From positions 249,126 to 313,125 of the forward strand of contig BGKB01000009.1 in assembly GCA_003116975.1 (NCBI GenBank): 64,000 bases of DNA, in the 5' to 3' direction. Under the pieces are notes generated by a model, which was not told the DNA's origin, did not search any database, and was given only the letters and a program-made list of their open reading frames with translations. This document shows, one piece after another, positions 38,673 through 48,615 of this stretch (within the stretch, counting starts at the first letter, position 1; the number at the start of each line of letters is the position of its first letter). Source of the stretch: Aurantiochytrium sp. KH105 (taxonomy: Eukaryota > Sar > Bigyra > Thraustochytrida > Thraustochytriidae). Made by a program: the position numbers and the translations under genes.

Positions 38673-40157
38673 TCATTTTTTTTCGTTACCATCCATCCAG
38701 AAAGGTCGCCGCGTTTCACCGCTTGCTTCGAGCTCTCGCAACCTACTTTCGAAATCGTCGAGCTCAAGCAAGACAACCGCAGGTGCCGACAACGATTGAC
38801 ATGGAGCCACACCTCCTTTGAAAGGCATGATATCCCTCCCAAGCTCGCTGTCGCTATCGCTCTCACCATCACAATACCCCTTGCTCTCGATGTCGCTGTC
38901 GTAGCGTGTCGCAAATACGATCGATTCCTCGCCTCCGGGCGCAACTGACGCACTTTCGAGCGGTGCCGAGACGAACATGACTTGCCGGTCGACATCGCGA
39001 ACTTTTGACCCATCAGGAACGCTCTCCTGCCGACCGGGAGCCGAGCCTGGTTTTCCGCCGGCTCGCTTCTTCATTGAAGCTGTCAGCGACCAAAAGTGAT
39101 CCAGCCGTCGACTCGCGACGTGATCAATGTGTAGTAATCCGCTCTTTTCTGAAACAGGTGCGCCTTTGCCGGCCGCCGGGTGTCCGAGGAGACGTGGCAC
39201 TGCGCGTGCCTCTTGATTCTCCATGGTTTGCTCCGGGTCTCCCGGCAGCGCTTGGTCACCTGCGATGCAATCCCCTTTAAAGTTCTGGGTTTCAGAAGCT
39301 GCGCGACCCAAGCGCTGAGGCACGTGAAGCCCTGCACTCGATGCTCGGCGATCATTTCGGTCTTGTTGTGCACGAAAATGATCTCTCTGGACATCAATTT
39401 TGCGCTGCATGTCGCATGCTCGCTGATAGTTCTCCTCTGCCTCCTCTTCAAGTCGCCGATCGATTCTCTCGAGAGCCTCCCGATCTTTATCAATAATGCG
39501 CGGGTCGAGCACGAGGTGCAGACGTTCGTACGGAACATGTGTCATGTCACTCCAAAGAAAGCCGTTCCCACGGTAATAATCTTGCGTTTTCAGCTTGTGC
39601 ATGCGCTGTGGCGCACGCGCATGTTTACCGGCAAGGATTGTGCGTGCCTGATCCTTTCGTTTCGCCATTCGCGTTGCCTCGGCCTCACGGTTGTCAGAGT
39701 GCCGTTCTCGAGCCCATCGTTTGTCGTCACGGTTGTCGAGGTGCCGATTTTTGCATGCGCATTTGCCTCCGCGGCCTTGATCACATGAGCAGTGATAACT
39801 TCGTTTTTCTTCGCCATGCACAGAATTGCGCCTTGTTTTGCCTTCATGCGGAGGAGACGCTAAGGGACCGTAACGTTCGGCATTCTCGACCTGTCGAAGA
39901 TGCAGACGCGATCGAATCTTCTTTGATCGCAACTTTACATCCGCCTTGCGCTCTCTTTCGGCGCGTGCTTCTCGACGCATTTGTCGACGAACGTGCGCTT
40001 CATGTTTTGCGTCGAGGTCTGCGCGCTCGGACCATCTTCGTTGATGCTCGGGCATATGATAACCGTCGGTCCAGATCGCCCCTGTTCTTCTGTAGAATTT
40101 CCACGATTTCTTGAGCACGCCTTCGCGCGTGCACTCGGGGACGTCATCTGTCCGCAT
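38673..40157 (-). CDS. Unrecognised basic protein with a duplicated W-containing module
   Basis: This 494-residue protein belongs to no family I can name. The N-terminal 260 residues are very rich in Arg, Lys, His and Glu and probably largely helical. Two segments look like copies of one module: WKFYRRTGAIWTDGYHMPEH (about residues 18-37) and QDYYRGNGFLWSDMTHVPYE (about 200-220), each followed by a charged Arg/Glu-rich helix of similar length. Between them lies a Cys/His-rich stretch (HCSCDQGRGGKCACKNRH), possibly metal-binding. The C-terminal half is low-complexity with an acidic Asp/Ser patch (YDSDIESKGYCDGESDSDSE) and a short terminal helix. The frame is open upstream to a TTG at 40268 but the ATG at 40157 is the first. 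It is divergent from the membrane protein gene at 41027. Confidence 0.68.
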   Translation of the reverse strand: MRTDDVPECTREGVLKKSWKFYRRTGAIWTDGYHMPEHQRRWSERADLDAKHEAHVRRQMRREARAERERKADVKLRSKKIRSRLHLRQVENAERYGPLASPPHEGKTRRNSVHGEEKRSYHCSCDQGRGGKCACKNRHLDNRDDKRWARERHSDNREAEATRMAKRKDQARTILAGKHARAPQRMHKLKTQDYYRGNGFLWSDMTHVPYERLHLVLDPRIIDKDREALERIDRRLEEEAEENYQRACDMQRKIDVQRDHFRAQQDRNDRRASSAGLHVPQRLGRAASETQNFKGDCIAGDQALPGDPEQTMENQEARAVPRLLGHPAAGKGAPVSEKSGLLHIDHVASRRLDHFWSLTASMKKRAGGKPGSAPGRQESVPDGSKVRDVDRQVMFVSAPLESASVAPGGEESIVFATRYDSDIESKGYCDGESDSDSELGRDIMPFKGGVAPCQSLSAPAVVLLELDDFESRLRELEASGETRRPFWMDGNEKK

Positions 40158-40271
40158 CGTGCTGAAGTTCAAGAAGTAGGACCCTTTCTTTCTTGCGATT
40201 TTTGACAAGAGCAGACACGGACGTCGTCCACCAAGCAACCTTGGAGAAGCGACGCACCTTCTCGTCAACCT

Positions 40272-40283
40272 CCCCCCCCCCCC
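40272..40283. repeat. Poly-C tract (12 nt)
   Basis: A run of 12 C about 115 bp upstream of the start codon of the minus-strand orphan gene. Confidence 0.95.
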
Positions 40284-40939
40284 TTCCAGGGTGCCTTTAC
40301 CTGGCGGGGACTTCGCTGCCGCGATCAGTGCAAATTGCAGCGCGCAGATTCACCTTTTCATTTTTTTGCTACGAAATCGCGCCGTCGCCGGTCCCGTGAA
40401 CTTTGAATGATTCACGCCCGCTATGCTAGAAAGGTCACCTCTTTATCAATATCGCACACTTTTGACAAGCAGAAGATGAAGAGATCCGTTGGCGATTCTG
40501 CGCAACTCAATTTACACGTGTCCCTTTTTTTTTTCTTTTTCTTTTTGGACGAGCAAGCGCCGCAGGACCGTCCGCTGCGGCCTTGCCACGGCCCTGTTGC
40601 GGCGTTATGCAACAGTTGCCGGCCACTGTGGTAAATACCAGTCTGTGTCAGAGCACTGCAGGCGCTACTGCAGCCAGTTAGCTAGATACCAGCTGGCAGC
40701 AGCCAGGTGCACGCCAGGTGCAGGCTGGCCCCGAACGGCCGACTTGGGCCTAACAGTAAATGCAGGTACGAGTCAGACTTTCAGTGTCTCGGTCGCCCAG
40801 GCTGTGCAAATCCGAGTGCGAGTGAGTCAGGTCCAGTGCTCAGCCAGAATCGAAAAGAAGACACCAGCAGTCGTAGGCCCGCGGTGGGTACTGAGCGACG
40901 ACGACGCCAACAAGCGCTTAGTGGCGAGCGCCGTCGAGC

Positions 40940-40978
40940 GCTGCCAGCCAGTGCTGCCAGCCAGTGCTGCCAGCCAGT
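40940..40978. repeat. Three tandem copies of a 13-bp unit
   Basis: The unit GCTGCCAGCCAGT occurs three times in perfect tandem, ending 49 bp upstream of the membrane protein's start codon. It probably lies in that gene's leader or core promoter. Confidence 0.95.
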
Positions 40979-41026
40979 GCTGCTGCTAGAGCTGCAACCA
41001 GCCTTAACCCGGTTCGTGCAGCGATC

Positions 41027-42253
41027 ATGTACAGGGTGTCCGACTCCCTTGCGTCTGCTCAGAATGGAGACGTGCAAGGCTGCTCCGAATGGTTCTGGTG
41101 GCTCGTTGACATCAGCTTAGGCCTCAGCGTTGTCTTCAACAATCTCTACGACGTGGGATCAGCCGTCTACTACTACCTGCAAGACTCAGAGGAGGTCTCG
41201 TATATGCTGGTACTCTCGGTGTCGGCGCTCGTGCTGCAAATTTGGGCTGCCATCCTTGAGTGGAGCAACGTGTGGGAGAAGATCGATGACTCTGAAGTCA
41301 TCACAGGGGCCTGGGAGGCGCTCTTCCTGGTCCCCGGTTTCTTCGCTCTCGGCCCGGCGATCGTGGCTGCCAACTTTGGCAACGACCTGTACCCGTTCAT
41401 CCGGGCATTTTTTCAGGTTCACGACTCCACCACCGGCTCAGCCACGGACAGCGCATGTCCTCCGGACCTCGCTTCCTACGACTTGGTCCTCCTTACCATA
41501 TCGGGCCTCTTCATGGCACTGACGCTTGCGGCGGACGCATATGACCTCTGGGCTTGGCCCTCGGACCTCACTGTGGCGCAGATTAATCTTTCGCGAACCT
41601 GGCCAGAACACTTTCCCATGGCACTTATTTGCCTCGCGAAACTGGTGGTCTTGCTCCCAATTGGGGCGGTATATGTGTTCAGGTCGTACCTGCCCGTGCT
41701 CTCGCCCTTCGTTGCTGCAGTCCTGTGCGAACTCATTTCGCGCGTCGCCCAGCGAATCACTGGGCAGACCTGCGAATGGGATCATTCGAGAAGGTTCCTG
41801 GGCAATCACACAGACTTCCCAATCGTTTTGGCGGAGCACTTCTCGGTCTTCTTCGGCAGGGTCCCACCAGCAATGCTTCCGGTGGTCTCCCTTGCTGTCT
41901 TCGGCATCACTCTCGGGGTCGACGGGGGCGTGGGCCTGCTTGACCACGACGATCGCGTATTGTGTACGCCGTTCGAGTACAGGGTCGGGTGTTGGATGTT
42001 CGTCGCATATATTGTGTATTTGCACGTGCTCCAATTCGTCAACAGCGTGCAAAACCTTTACGGCGTTCGGTTCCTTGTAAGAGGGGGCAACCCGTCGGAC
42101 CTGATCGCCCATCGTCGACGCCTTCCGTGTGCCCACGTGCTTGGACTGTGCTTAATGCAAGACAGCGGCAAGCGGAGGAGCGTCTCAAACACGCGTCAGA
42201 GCTCCAAAAGGGTTCAAGACATTACTGCGACCGCTGAACCGCCGAGAAGCTGA
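41027..42253 (+). CDS. Unrecognised multi-pass membrane protein
   Basis: This 408-residue protein has roughly eight to nine hydrophobic segments (for example WFWWLVDISLGLSVVF, YMLVLSVSALVLQIWAA, ALFLVPGFFALGPAIVAAN, YDLVLLTISGLFMALTLAA, HFPMALICLAKLVVLLPIG, MLPVVSLAVFGITLGVD and GCWMFVAYIVYLHVLQFV). Acidic residues are frequent in the predicted loops. A basic, Ser-rich tail of about 45 residues ends the protein, presumably cytosolic. No transporter, channel or enzyme signature was recognised. The ATG at 41027 is the first in frame, the preceding codons back to a GTG at 40964 being repeat-derived. A gene is well supported by length and hydrophobic periodicity; the function is unknown. Confidence 0.75.
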   Translation: MYRVSDSLASAQNGDVQGCSEWFWWLVDISLGLSVVFNNLYDVGSAVYYYLQDSEEVSYMLVLSVSALVLQIWAAILEWSNVWEKIDDSEVITGAWEALFLVPGFFALGPAIVAANFGNDLYPFIRAFFQVHDSTTGSATDSACPPDLASYDLVLLTISGLFMALTLAADAYDLWAWPSDLTVAQINLSRTWPEHFPMALICLAKLVVLLPIGAVYVFRSYLPVLSPFVAAVLCELISRVAQRITGQTCEWDHSRRFLGNHTDFPIVLAEHFSVFFGRVPPAMLPVVSLAVFGITLGVDGGVGLLDHDDRVLCTPFEYRVGCWMFVAYIVYLHVLQFVNSVQNLYGVRFLVRGGNPSDLIAHRRRLPCAHVLGLCLMQDSGKRRSVSNTRQSSKRVQDITATAEPPRS

Positions 42254-42477
42254 AAATACGAAAGAATACGATACCACCATACCATCACTTCTTCTGCAAA
42301 ACGGCTGCCGAGGCGATGATGTATACGAGCATTCAAGGGGAACAATATCCAAGAGGCCCTAAAATGCATCTTTAAGAGCTGAAGCAGGAGCGATGCCATG
42401 ACAATCTAGAAAAGAAAAAGAAAGGAATTTCAAGTGAACCTTTGTCTCTTGCGTCATGGCATCGCCGAAAGTTTTTC

Positions 42478-45400
42478 CTAATGCAGGTCCGAACCCTCGC
42501 GTGCAGCTTCGAGTTCGTCCTGGAAGCTCCATCGTGCATCCTCCTGAGCCCAAGAAGCTCGAAAGGTTTCGAATTTGAAGATTTCATGCTCGCTTCGCGT
42601 GATGCGAGCGCATTCCAAAAGATGGTACTTTTCTGGCGCGGTTGGCACCGAGAGGGTCGACCACAGAACCTCCATGACCAGCTCACGCGTCTTCCGTTGC
42701 AGCGCACCCTGGATGCGAGCGGCTACTGTACGTTCCGCGACGAAGACCCCCCGCGCGGAGCCCTTGGGACCGTCGAGGGAAGATACGCTCTGCTGCGACA
42801 ATGAGGCGACGTGCAGAGCAGCGCTTTTACGGCGTCCTCGCTTCGGAAACGGATCGTCTCCTGGCGCCGCAAACACTCGCTCAGTAAACAAGATCGTATC
42901 GCCTGTGACGAGATCACCGGTGCACTCGATGGAAAAGAAGCGAGCCGCGTTCGTTTTGGCCGCTCTTCGCGTCACCGTATCTCGGGCCGTGGTCGTTGCA
43001 AATTGTGCAGGAAGCGAAGGAGCAGATTCAATCTTGTCTGCATTAAGCGCTTTGACGCGCAAGCGATACATTGCACACACCTCGAGGTCCGAAACGAGAG
43101 CCAAAGTGTCTTTGCCATCGTACACTGTTACCCAGTGCCGCTCCGAAGGAGGAACGGGTCCGCGCTGCTTGGTTCGCGATACTTGCGACTTGTTGCCAAC
43201 CGGTACTCGCTCATCTGGCAGTCGCTCCACCAGCATAGCCTCTAGCACATAACGATGCGCCCCGCCAAAGCCAGGATACCACTTGACACGAAAATGCCGT
43301 GGACCAGCCTCAACCACAACAGGCTGTCGCGGCGTTTCCGGCGCAGTGAATACGACCAAATCATTGGAAGGCGTCGAAAGCGATCTGCGCAACTCGCACT
43401 GGAGCGCAAAAATATGGCGCGTGTTTGGCGCAAGACCAGTCACCCGCGCCTCAGTCTTTGGGCCGCGATACACCACGTGCCAGTTCGGCCTTGACGTGGC
43501 CCCAAGAGCAGGCGAAGGCCCATCCATCGTGGACGACGCCTTCATTGCAGCTGAAGAGGCCATCGTTGTCGTCCCCGCCGCCGCAGCTGTCCCCGCCGCC
43601 GCGGCTGCAGACTTTCCTGCAGCTTCGCGGTGCAGGAGGACATGCGTCATTTCTGGTCGTCGCCACCAATTCGCAAACTCAACATACGAGACAACGCCGT
43701 CTCCATTTGTGTCGAGCTCTTGCATAGCTTCGGTGAAAGAAGGGCCTTGTACACGAAGTCCAAGATCGCCAAAGAGCTCCGCAAGTTCTTGCGCATCCAT
43801 TTTCCCGTCGACGTTCTTATCGTATCGCATGAAGGTTTTGCGAAGAGTCGCATCGGAAACGCCGCCCTTGGTTTCCATGCGGGGATCTTGCGCCCACTCG
43901 CCGACGACCTTATTCCAACTGTCCTTTTTGGCATTGAGCGACTCTTTCGCACGCGATCTGCGATTAAGGAGCTCGAGATCCGGCGTGGTCCATTGCAAAG
44001 AGACTGCATCTGTAGTGACTTCATGAACAATACGCGGGGCCGGAGGTGCGACGGCAGGCATGTGAACCACCAGAGCTGCGCTCATGCGACTTGTAACAAT
44101 TGACGACGATACGGACAATGAAGTGGGCCCACTCGCGGCCTCCCGAGGAGGCACGGAAAGCGAAAAGACGCGAAATTGATACCCCGACCCCGGTTGAAGG
44201 CCTGTTAGCACGCATCGCGGCTCTGACCCGCGATACATGATCTCGTAAACCTCGAGATGGGTTACAGGTTCATCAAGCTGACCCACACTGGGGAGGCTTG
44301 CTGCTGTCTGGGATGTATCATCTGTCGCCCCATCTACAGTATGCCTGCGCGCGCGTCGCTTCTTCAAGACAACCTTGAGTGCTGGTTTTTCATGGGCATC
44401 CTTGGCTGCGAGTGGTAGTTCGGCAAAATAGGGCCTGGGCACATCAAGTCGTTCAGCGATGGCCTGGGCGTCGGGCGCTGAGGTGTCATCGCCAGGGTTT
44501 GCCACAGCCTTGCTTACGTACCAGTCAGACCCTCGCAGCACAGAAACGAGAACATCGTCGGTCGAGCGTTTGGCCGACAGACTACCTTCACGCTGGAAGT
44601 CGACTTCTTCGTCGGCAACACAGCGACACAAGACATAGGTGAGTCCGCGAGACTGGCTTGACGAAGCTGAAGGAGCACTTTGCGCTTTGACCATCAGCAT
44701 CTTGAGATGCGACCACGAGAGCGCATCCGCTCGAGCGGGAAGTGCCTCGATCGTGTCAATGAGAGACCCTCCGGGAAGATCTGGAGCTGCCATAGTCTCC
44801 AAAGCAGCATAAAGCTGCGGGTGCGCGTTTTCGAGTGTATCAAGAAATGACTCCGGGTCCACCGCACCTGTGTTGGCCGTGTCGAGCGCCCGGAAAACGT
44901 CTCGAATCTCGCGAACACTGGTCTTGACCATGGGCGCGCCATTGCCCCATGCAAGTGTAAGCGTTGTGGGGGCTAAGCTCTTGACAACGGGAACCGCCGG
45001 GGGCGCCGGGGCAGTCAGGAAGGAGGCATACGTGAAGGGCGACGATCCATAGCCATTGAAGGCGCGGATGCGGAAAAAGTAGCGTACGCCGGCATCGAGA
45101 CCTCGGAGCGTGAATTCGCCAGCTTGAGCCTTGCCGCTGGCGGCTGAAGGCGGATCGCGAAAGATTTCCTTAAACTCGTGCTGCCGGTGTGACTTGCTTC
45201 CCTCTCGACCGCATGATTCGAGCACATAAAAGGTTGGAAACATGCTTCCTTCCCGCGGACGCCACCGCAGCATGAGAGATGTCTGCCGATCCGCCTCGGG
45301 GAACTCGTGCACGGGCCCCAGCTCGAGAACAGGGCTAAGCGGGCTTTCGCCTTGGGTTTGCAGAGCGAGAGTGCGAGAAATTTCGCGGTTCGTCTCGGCT

Positions 45401-47751
45401 AGAGCCTCGAGGCCCTCGAGTGCACTCATGCGTTCACTGAGCGACCACTTTGATACCTCGCACGAAGACGGAGGAGGCTTGCGAAAGTCGGCGGGTTCAC
45501 GATCGCCAGTCCGCAGCACACGGCGCGCGCGGCGCTCAAAGTCGGGCAAGGGCATCCGGACCCATCCCTGCTTCACTTTGCCGTTGCGTAAAAGCAGGGG
45601 AAGAGATTTGACAACGTTGCCAGTGTCATTGTCTTGATCGCCTTCGTCCTGCGAAAACTCTGTTTCGTAGGCGTCCTGGTCGTCTTCGTTGTCAGCGTTC
45701 TCGGTCCCCACAGGGGCAGGTCGAACATCGTATGCACTCGTGAGCCCGGTGACGTGGCAGCATGCTTCCCATGAGCAATAGTCTCCAGCGCGCAAGGTAA
45801 GCAGGGCATCTCCGCGTGCTCCCGGGCGTGGGCCATGGCCCGTAAAGCTGAGAAATTCTTTGCGCGATATCCGGTCGTTGCCGTCCGTGTCAAAGAGTGT
45901 GGTGAGAATTCGAACCTCGTGCGGCTGCACGGCAATGCCAGCATCTTGCATCATTTGCCGAAAGCGCTTAGGATTGAGCTCGAGGGTGTCCTCAATTTTG
46001 CGTACCTCCTCGGGCGTGGCCTCGGAGGCCTCGCGGCCATCGCTCGCCATCATGCGGCGCACCTCTCGGTCAACGGCGAAATCAAAGATTTCCGCAAAGT
46101 CGATGCCCGGACGATTGAGAAACTTGAGAAGAACATTATGCACTGTCGACGACGGATTGCATGTGTCGCATACGTTTGGGGGCAGAAGATCCCACGTTGC
46201 CTTGCACTTTGCTGCTGTTTTGAAGCCGACGGACCATTGCACAAAGTCGGCAAAGAGCGCTGGGTCAACGGCCTTGAGCTGTTCGCCTACATATCTCCAG
46301 TGCGTCTCATCGGTGGCGCCTCCTTCTCCGCTAGAACCAGGCTTGTCAATGTGCTGGAGAGCGTCAAGGGCGCGACTGCGAAGGTCCTTTTGAGCTGCCC
46401 ACTCCTTGTACGTTTCTGCCGCCTTTTCTTCGCGCCGACGGACCAGTTCGCGAATGCGATCGCGACGCGTTTGCGATTCCTTGGCAGCGCGGAAATCGTC
46501 GTCGAGGGCGTCGCCGTCTTCGTCTCGAAAATTTTCTCGAAAGAGGTGGCCCTCTTTTCGGAGAGAGGACCTGGCCGCCTCGAGGTCTTTGCGGTTGGTC
46601 GCGTACGCGTACTTTTGCTTGGCTGCACCGGAGGAGCGCGCAATAATTTCAACACTGTTCGTCGCGGCCATGCTGCCTCGTTTCGTGCGCACTGCCTTGG
46701 GAGCGCCACGGCTAAAGTCCATGCGACCATTTTCCTTGTTGGCTCTCGTTCCGTACAAGACGCGCTTCTTCTTCCGGAAGGTGTCCGCAGCTGCCTCGTC
46801 ATCGAGACGAGTCGCTGCCTCCTCGTCGTCATCGCTATCATCGGGAAGACGTACGCGCATGCGGTTCTTTTTGGCGATGAAGCCATCGTGAACCTGACTC
46901 GCGTATTGGCGGTCCTCTTTTTTGCGGTTCTCGGCCACGGTGTCACGGCGTGTAGCATCCTCCTCGACCCACTTGGCGAGCCTTACGAGACCGAGCGCAT
47001 TGAGGACGCGTCGCTCAGCGGCATCAAGTGGAAGCTCCTGAAGGTCCGTCTTGGCGGTAGCCTTGTCGAGCCGCTCGTACATGGCTTCTTGAGCGCGTGC
47101 GTACTCGGCCTGGAGGAGACGGTGAAAGATCTTGTTGTACTTGGCCGTGTCAGGGTTGTGAAGGTTTCTCTTGTCGTGCGCAGCCTGCTTTGCGCGAGGC
47201 GCCGTGTATTTGAGGCTGGGAATAATAAAGTCACCCTCGCGATCGACCTGTTCGGCGTATTCGGACATGACCTCTTGTGCGTTGAGACTAAAGGTTTTGG
47301 CCAGTGCTTGATCAACGGGAACGTTTTCGAATTCGTGACCGTGTTCCGGGTGTTTGGACCATTTGTAGAACTCACTTTGCAGCGTGCGGCGCTTGCGAAG
47401 CTCTTCCCGGGACACATTGTGCGCTGGGTCTCGGTCGCATGGCAGGCCGCGATAGCTGTCTTGTTTGTAGACGCCACGCAGACAGTCTACTGCGCTGAGT
47501 GAGATGGCTACCTCGAACCACTGCTCCGTGTCGGCGCAGCGCTCGCTGTCGAGCTGGTCGAGGAGTTGAAGGGCACGCTCAAAGCTTTCTTTGTGCTGAA
47601 GCCACTCGGCAAATTGTTGTTTGCTCTGCTCTTTACGCGCATCTTCACGGAGACGTTGCTTTCTGTCCTCGAGCATTTTCTCGTACCGCTCATCCTCGAG
47701 ATCGCGCTCTTTGCGCTCGAGCCATTCCGCGTGCGACATTTTGGCGGCCAT
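42478..47751 (-). CDS. Large EF-hand / fibronectin type III protein
   Basis: This 1757-residue single-exon gene has its ATG at 47751. Residues 1-60 form a charged helix (HAEWLERKERDLEDERYEKM), followed by a long, mostly helical, charged region to about 500. An EF-hand with a good loop (FDTDGNDRISRKEF) lies near 618. Four FN3-like domains follow from about 809: FN3-1 (LMLRWRPREG ... LDAGVRYFFRIRAFNGYGSS), FN3-2 (LAPTTLTLAWGNGAP ... LTGLQPGSGYQFRVFS), FN3-3 (TTDAVSLQWTTPD ... VTGLAPNTRHIFALQCE) and FN3-4 (GPRHFRVKWYPG ... VSDLEVCAMYRLRVKALNAD). FN3-2 and FN3-3 each appear split after their early strands by an EF-hand-containing insert (loops DTANTGAVDPES; DKNVDGKMDAQE and DTNGDGVVSYVE). No signal peptide or membrane helix is seen, so the protein is intracellular, perhaps cytoskeletal or flagellar (inference). 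The C-terminus is a helical, charged region. Confidence 0.82.
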   Translation of the reverse strand: MAAKMSHAEWLERKERDLEDERYEKMLEDRKQRLREDARKEQSKQQFAEWLQHKESFERALQLLDQLDSERCADTEQWFEVAISLSAVDCLRGVYKQDSYRGLPCDRDPAHNVSREELRKRRTLQSEFYKWSKHPEHGHEFENVPVDQALAKTFSLNAQEVMSEYAEQVDREGDFIIPSLKYTAPRAKQAAHDKRNLHNPDTAKYNKIFHRLLQAEYARAQEAMYERLDKATAKTDLQELPLDAAERRVLNALGLVRLAKWVEEDATRRDTVAENRKKEDRQYASQVHDGFIAKKNRMRVRLPDDSDDDEEAATRLDDEAAADTFRKKKRVLYGTRANKENGRMDFSRGAPKAVRTKRGSMAATNSVEIIARSSGAAKQKYAYATNRKDLEAARSSLRKEGHLFRENFRDEDGDALDDDFRAAKESQTRRDRIRELVRRREEKAAETYKEWAAQKDLRSRALDALQHIDKPGSSGEGGATDETHWRYVGEQLKAVDPALFADFVQWSVGFKTAAKCKATWDLLPPNVCDTCNPSSTVHNVLLKFLNRPGIDFAEIFDFAVDREVRRMMASDGREASEATPEEVRKIEDTLELNPKRFRQMMQDAGIAVQPHEVRILTTLFDTDGNDRISRKEFLSFTGHGPRPGARGDALLTLRAGDYCSWEACCHVTGLTSAYDVRPAPVGTENADNEDDQDAYETEFSQDEGDQDNDTGNVVKSLPLLLRNGKVKQGWVRMPLPDFERRARRVLRTGDREPADFRKPPPSSCEVSKWSLSERMSALEGLEALAETNREISRTLALQTQGESPLSPVLELGPVHEFPEADRQTSLMLRWRPREGSMFPTFYVLESCGREGSKSHRQHEFKEIFRDPPSAASGKAQAGEFTLRGLDAGVRYFFRIRAFNGYGSSPFTYASFLTAPAPPAVPVVKSLAPTTLTLAWGNGAPMVKTSVREIRDVFRALDTANTGAVDPESFLDTLENAHPQLYAALETMAAPDLPGGSLIDTIEALPARADALSWSHLKMLMVKAQSAPSASSSQSRGLTYVLCRCVADEEVDFQREGSLSAKRSTDDVLVSVLRGSDWYVSKAVANPGDDTSAPDAQAIAERLDVPRPYFAELPLAAKDAHEKPALKVVLKKRRARRHTVDGATDDTSQTAASLPSVGQLDEPVTHLEVYEIMYRGSEPRCVLTGLQPGSGYQFRVFSLSVPPREAASGPTSLSVSSSIVTSRMSAALVVHMPAVAPPAPRIVHEVTTDAVSLQWTTPDLELLNRRSRAKESLNAKKDSWNKVVGEWAQDPRMETKGGVSDATLRKTFMRYDKNVDGKMDAQELAELFGDLGLRVQGPSFTEAMQELDTNGDGVVSYVEFANWWRRPEMTHVLLHREAAGKSAAAAAGTAAAAGTTTMASSAAMKASSTMDGPSPALGATSRPNWHVVYRGPKTEARVTGLAPNTRHIFALQCELRRSLSTPSNDLVVFTAPETPRQPVVVEAGPRHFRVKWYPGFGGAHRYVLEAMLVERLPDERVPVGNKSQVSRTKQRGPVPPSERHWVTVYDGKDTLALVSDLEVCAMYRLRVKALNADKIESAPSLPAQFATTTARDTVTRRAAKTNAARFFSIECTGDLVTGDTILFTERVFAAPGDDPFPKRGRRKSAALHVASLSQQSVSSLDGPKGSARGVFVAERTVAARIQGALQRKTRELVMEVLWSTLSVPTAPEKYHLLECARITRSEHEIFKFETFRASWAQEDARWSFQDELEAAREGSDLH

Positions 47752-48000
47752 TTTCTTTATGCGAGTGTTGAGACAAGCTTCGTTCTCGAACGAAGTTCTG
47801 CCGCGTCTCTCCTCGATCGCAAGTTGATCAGCTCGCTTGCGTCTGCGTCTGCGTCTGCGTCTGCGTTAACGGCGGAGGACGCGGCGGCCCGCACCGATGG
47901 ACTTTTTGGCGATTTATCCGTCTTCGCTTTTGACGCAGAAATGCAGGCCGTGCCCGCGCGCGAATGATGATAATGCAGCGCGAGACAAGACAGAACAAGA

Positions 48001-48010
48001 CCCCCCCCCC
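48001..48010. repeat. Poly-C tract (10 nt)
   Basis: Ten C, 250 bp upstream of the start codon of the EF-hand/FN3 gene, directly followed by A-rich pentamers. Confidence 0.95.
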
Positions 48011-48615
48011 AAAAGGCAAAGCAAGGTAAAGCAAAGCAGAATGCGAGAGAGGCATGGCATAGAGAAACGGAGAGCGTCCCAGCCAGACTTGGGACTCTAT
48101 GTGGGGTACTCTAAACGTCTTTGCTATTTATATAAACTAGCATCTCCTCAAACCATCGGAAAGCATCACTCTCGTTTGCCCCAAGTTTGTCTATGATACC
48201 CCCAACGATTGGTCTTGACCGTTTCGTTCCAGCTGAGTCGCTGGGTCGGGCCAACTACTAAACCACGTAAAGTAGATGTCTTGGTTGGGCATCCAGTTTG
48301 CCAAGAGCTGGCCTGCTTGCCATGGTTGCTGACAGTGAGTCGATGGTAAATCAGGCAAGATGGGCGCTAGCCTATCAAGAAAGTTGAACATCATGTTGGC
48401 CAAGCAAGAAAGTTATCTGCCGGAGGAGAGCCGCGGGAGAGGGAGGGATGGAACTCGTGCATCCGGCGGCGTCACAAGGCCGACCGAATCAGCATCTATC
48501 GCCAGCCTCATGAGCGAAGCAAAAGTAAAGCGGCCATGATCGTCGCCGCCGCCTTCCTACCATTGTGCAGTAAAGTCGTCCAAAAAAACGGACGCGCGAG
48601 GAAAGGGAAGGCGGC

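Larger units (their letters stand above)
40158..41026. other. Divergent intergenic region with a 13-bp tandem repeat
   Basis: This 869-bp gap contains a 12-nt poly-C run (40272-40283), a T-rich run (40521-40545) and three tandem 13-mers (40940-40978) just upstream of the membrane protein gene. No gene is seen. Confidence 0.55.

Noticed and set aside
45835-47502. 555-codon plus-strand frame inside the EF-hand/FN3 gene
   Set aside because: It is antisense to a clearly structured coding frame, with no recognisable domain.
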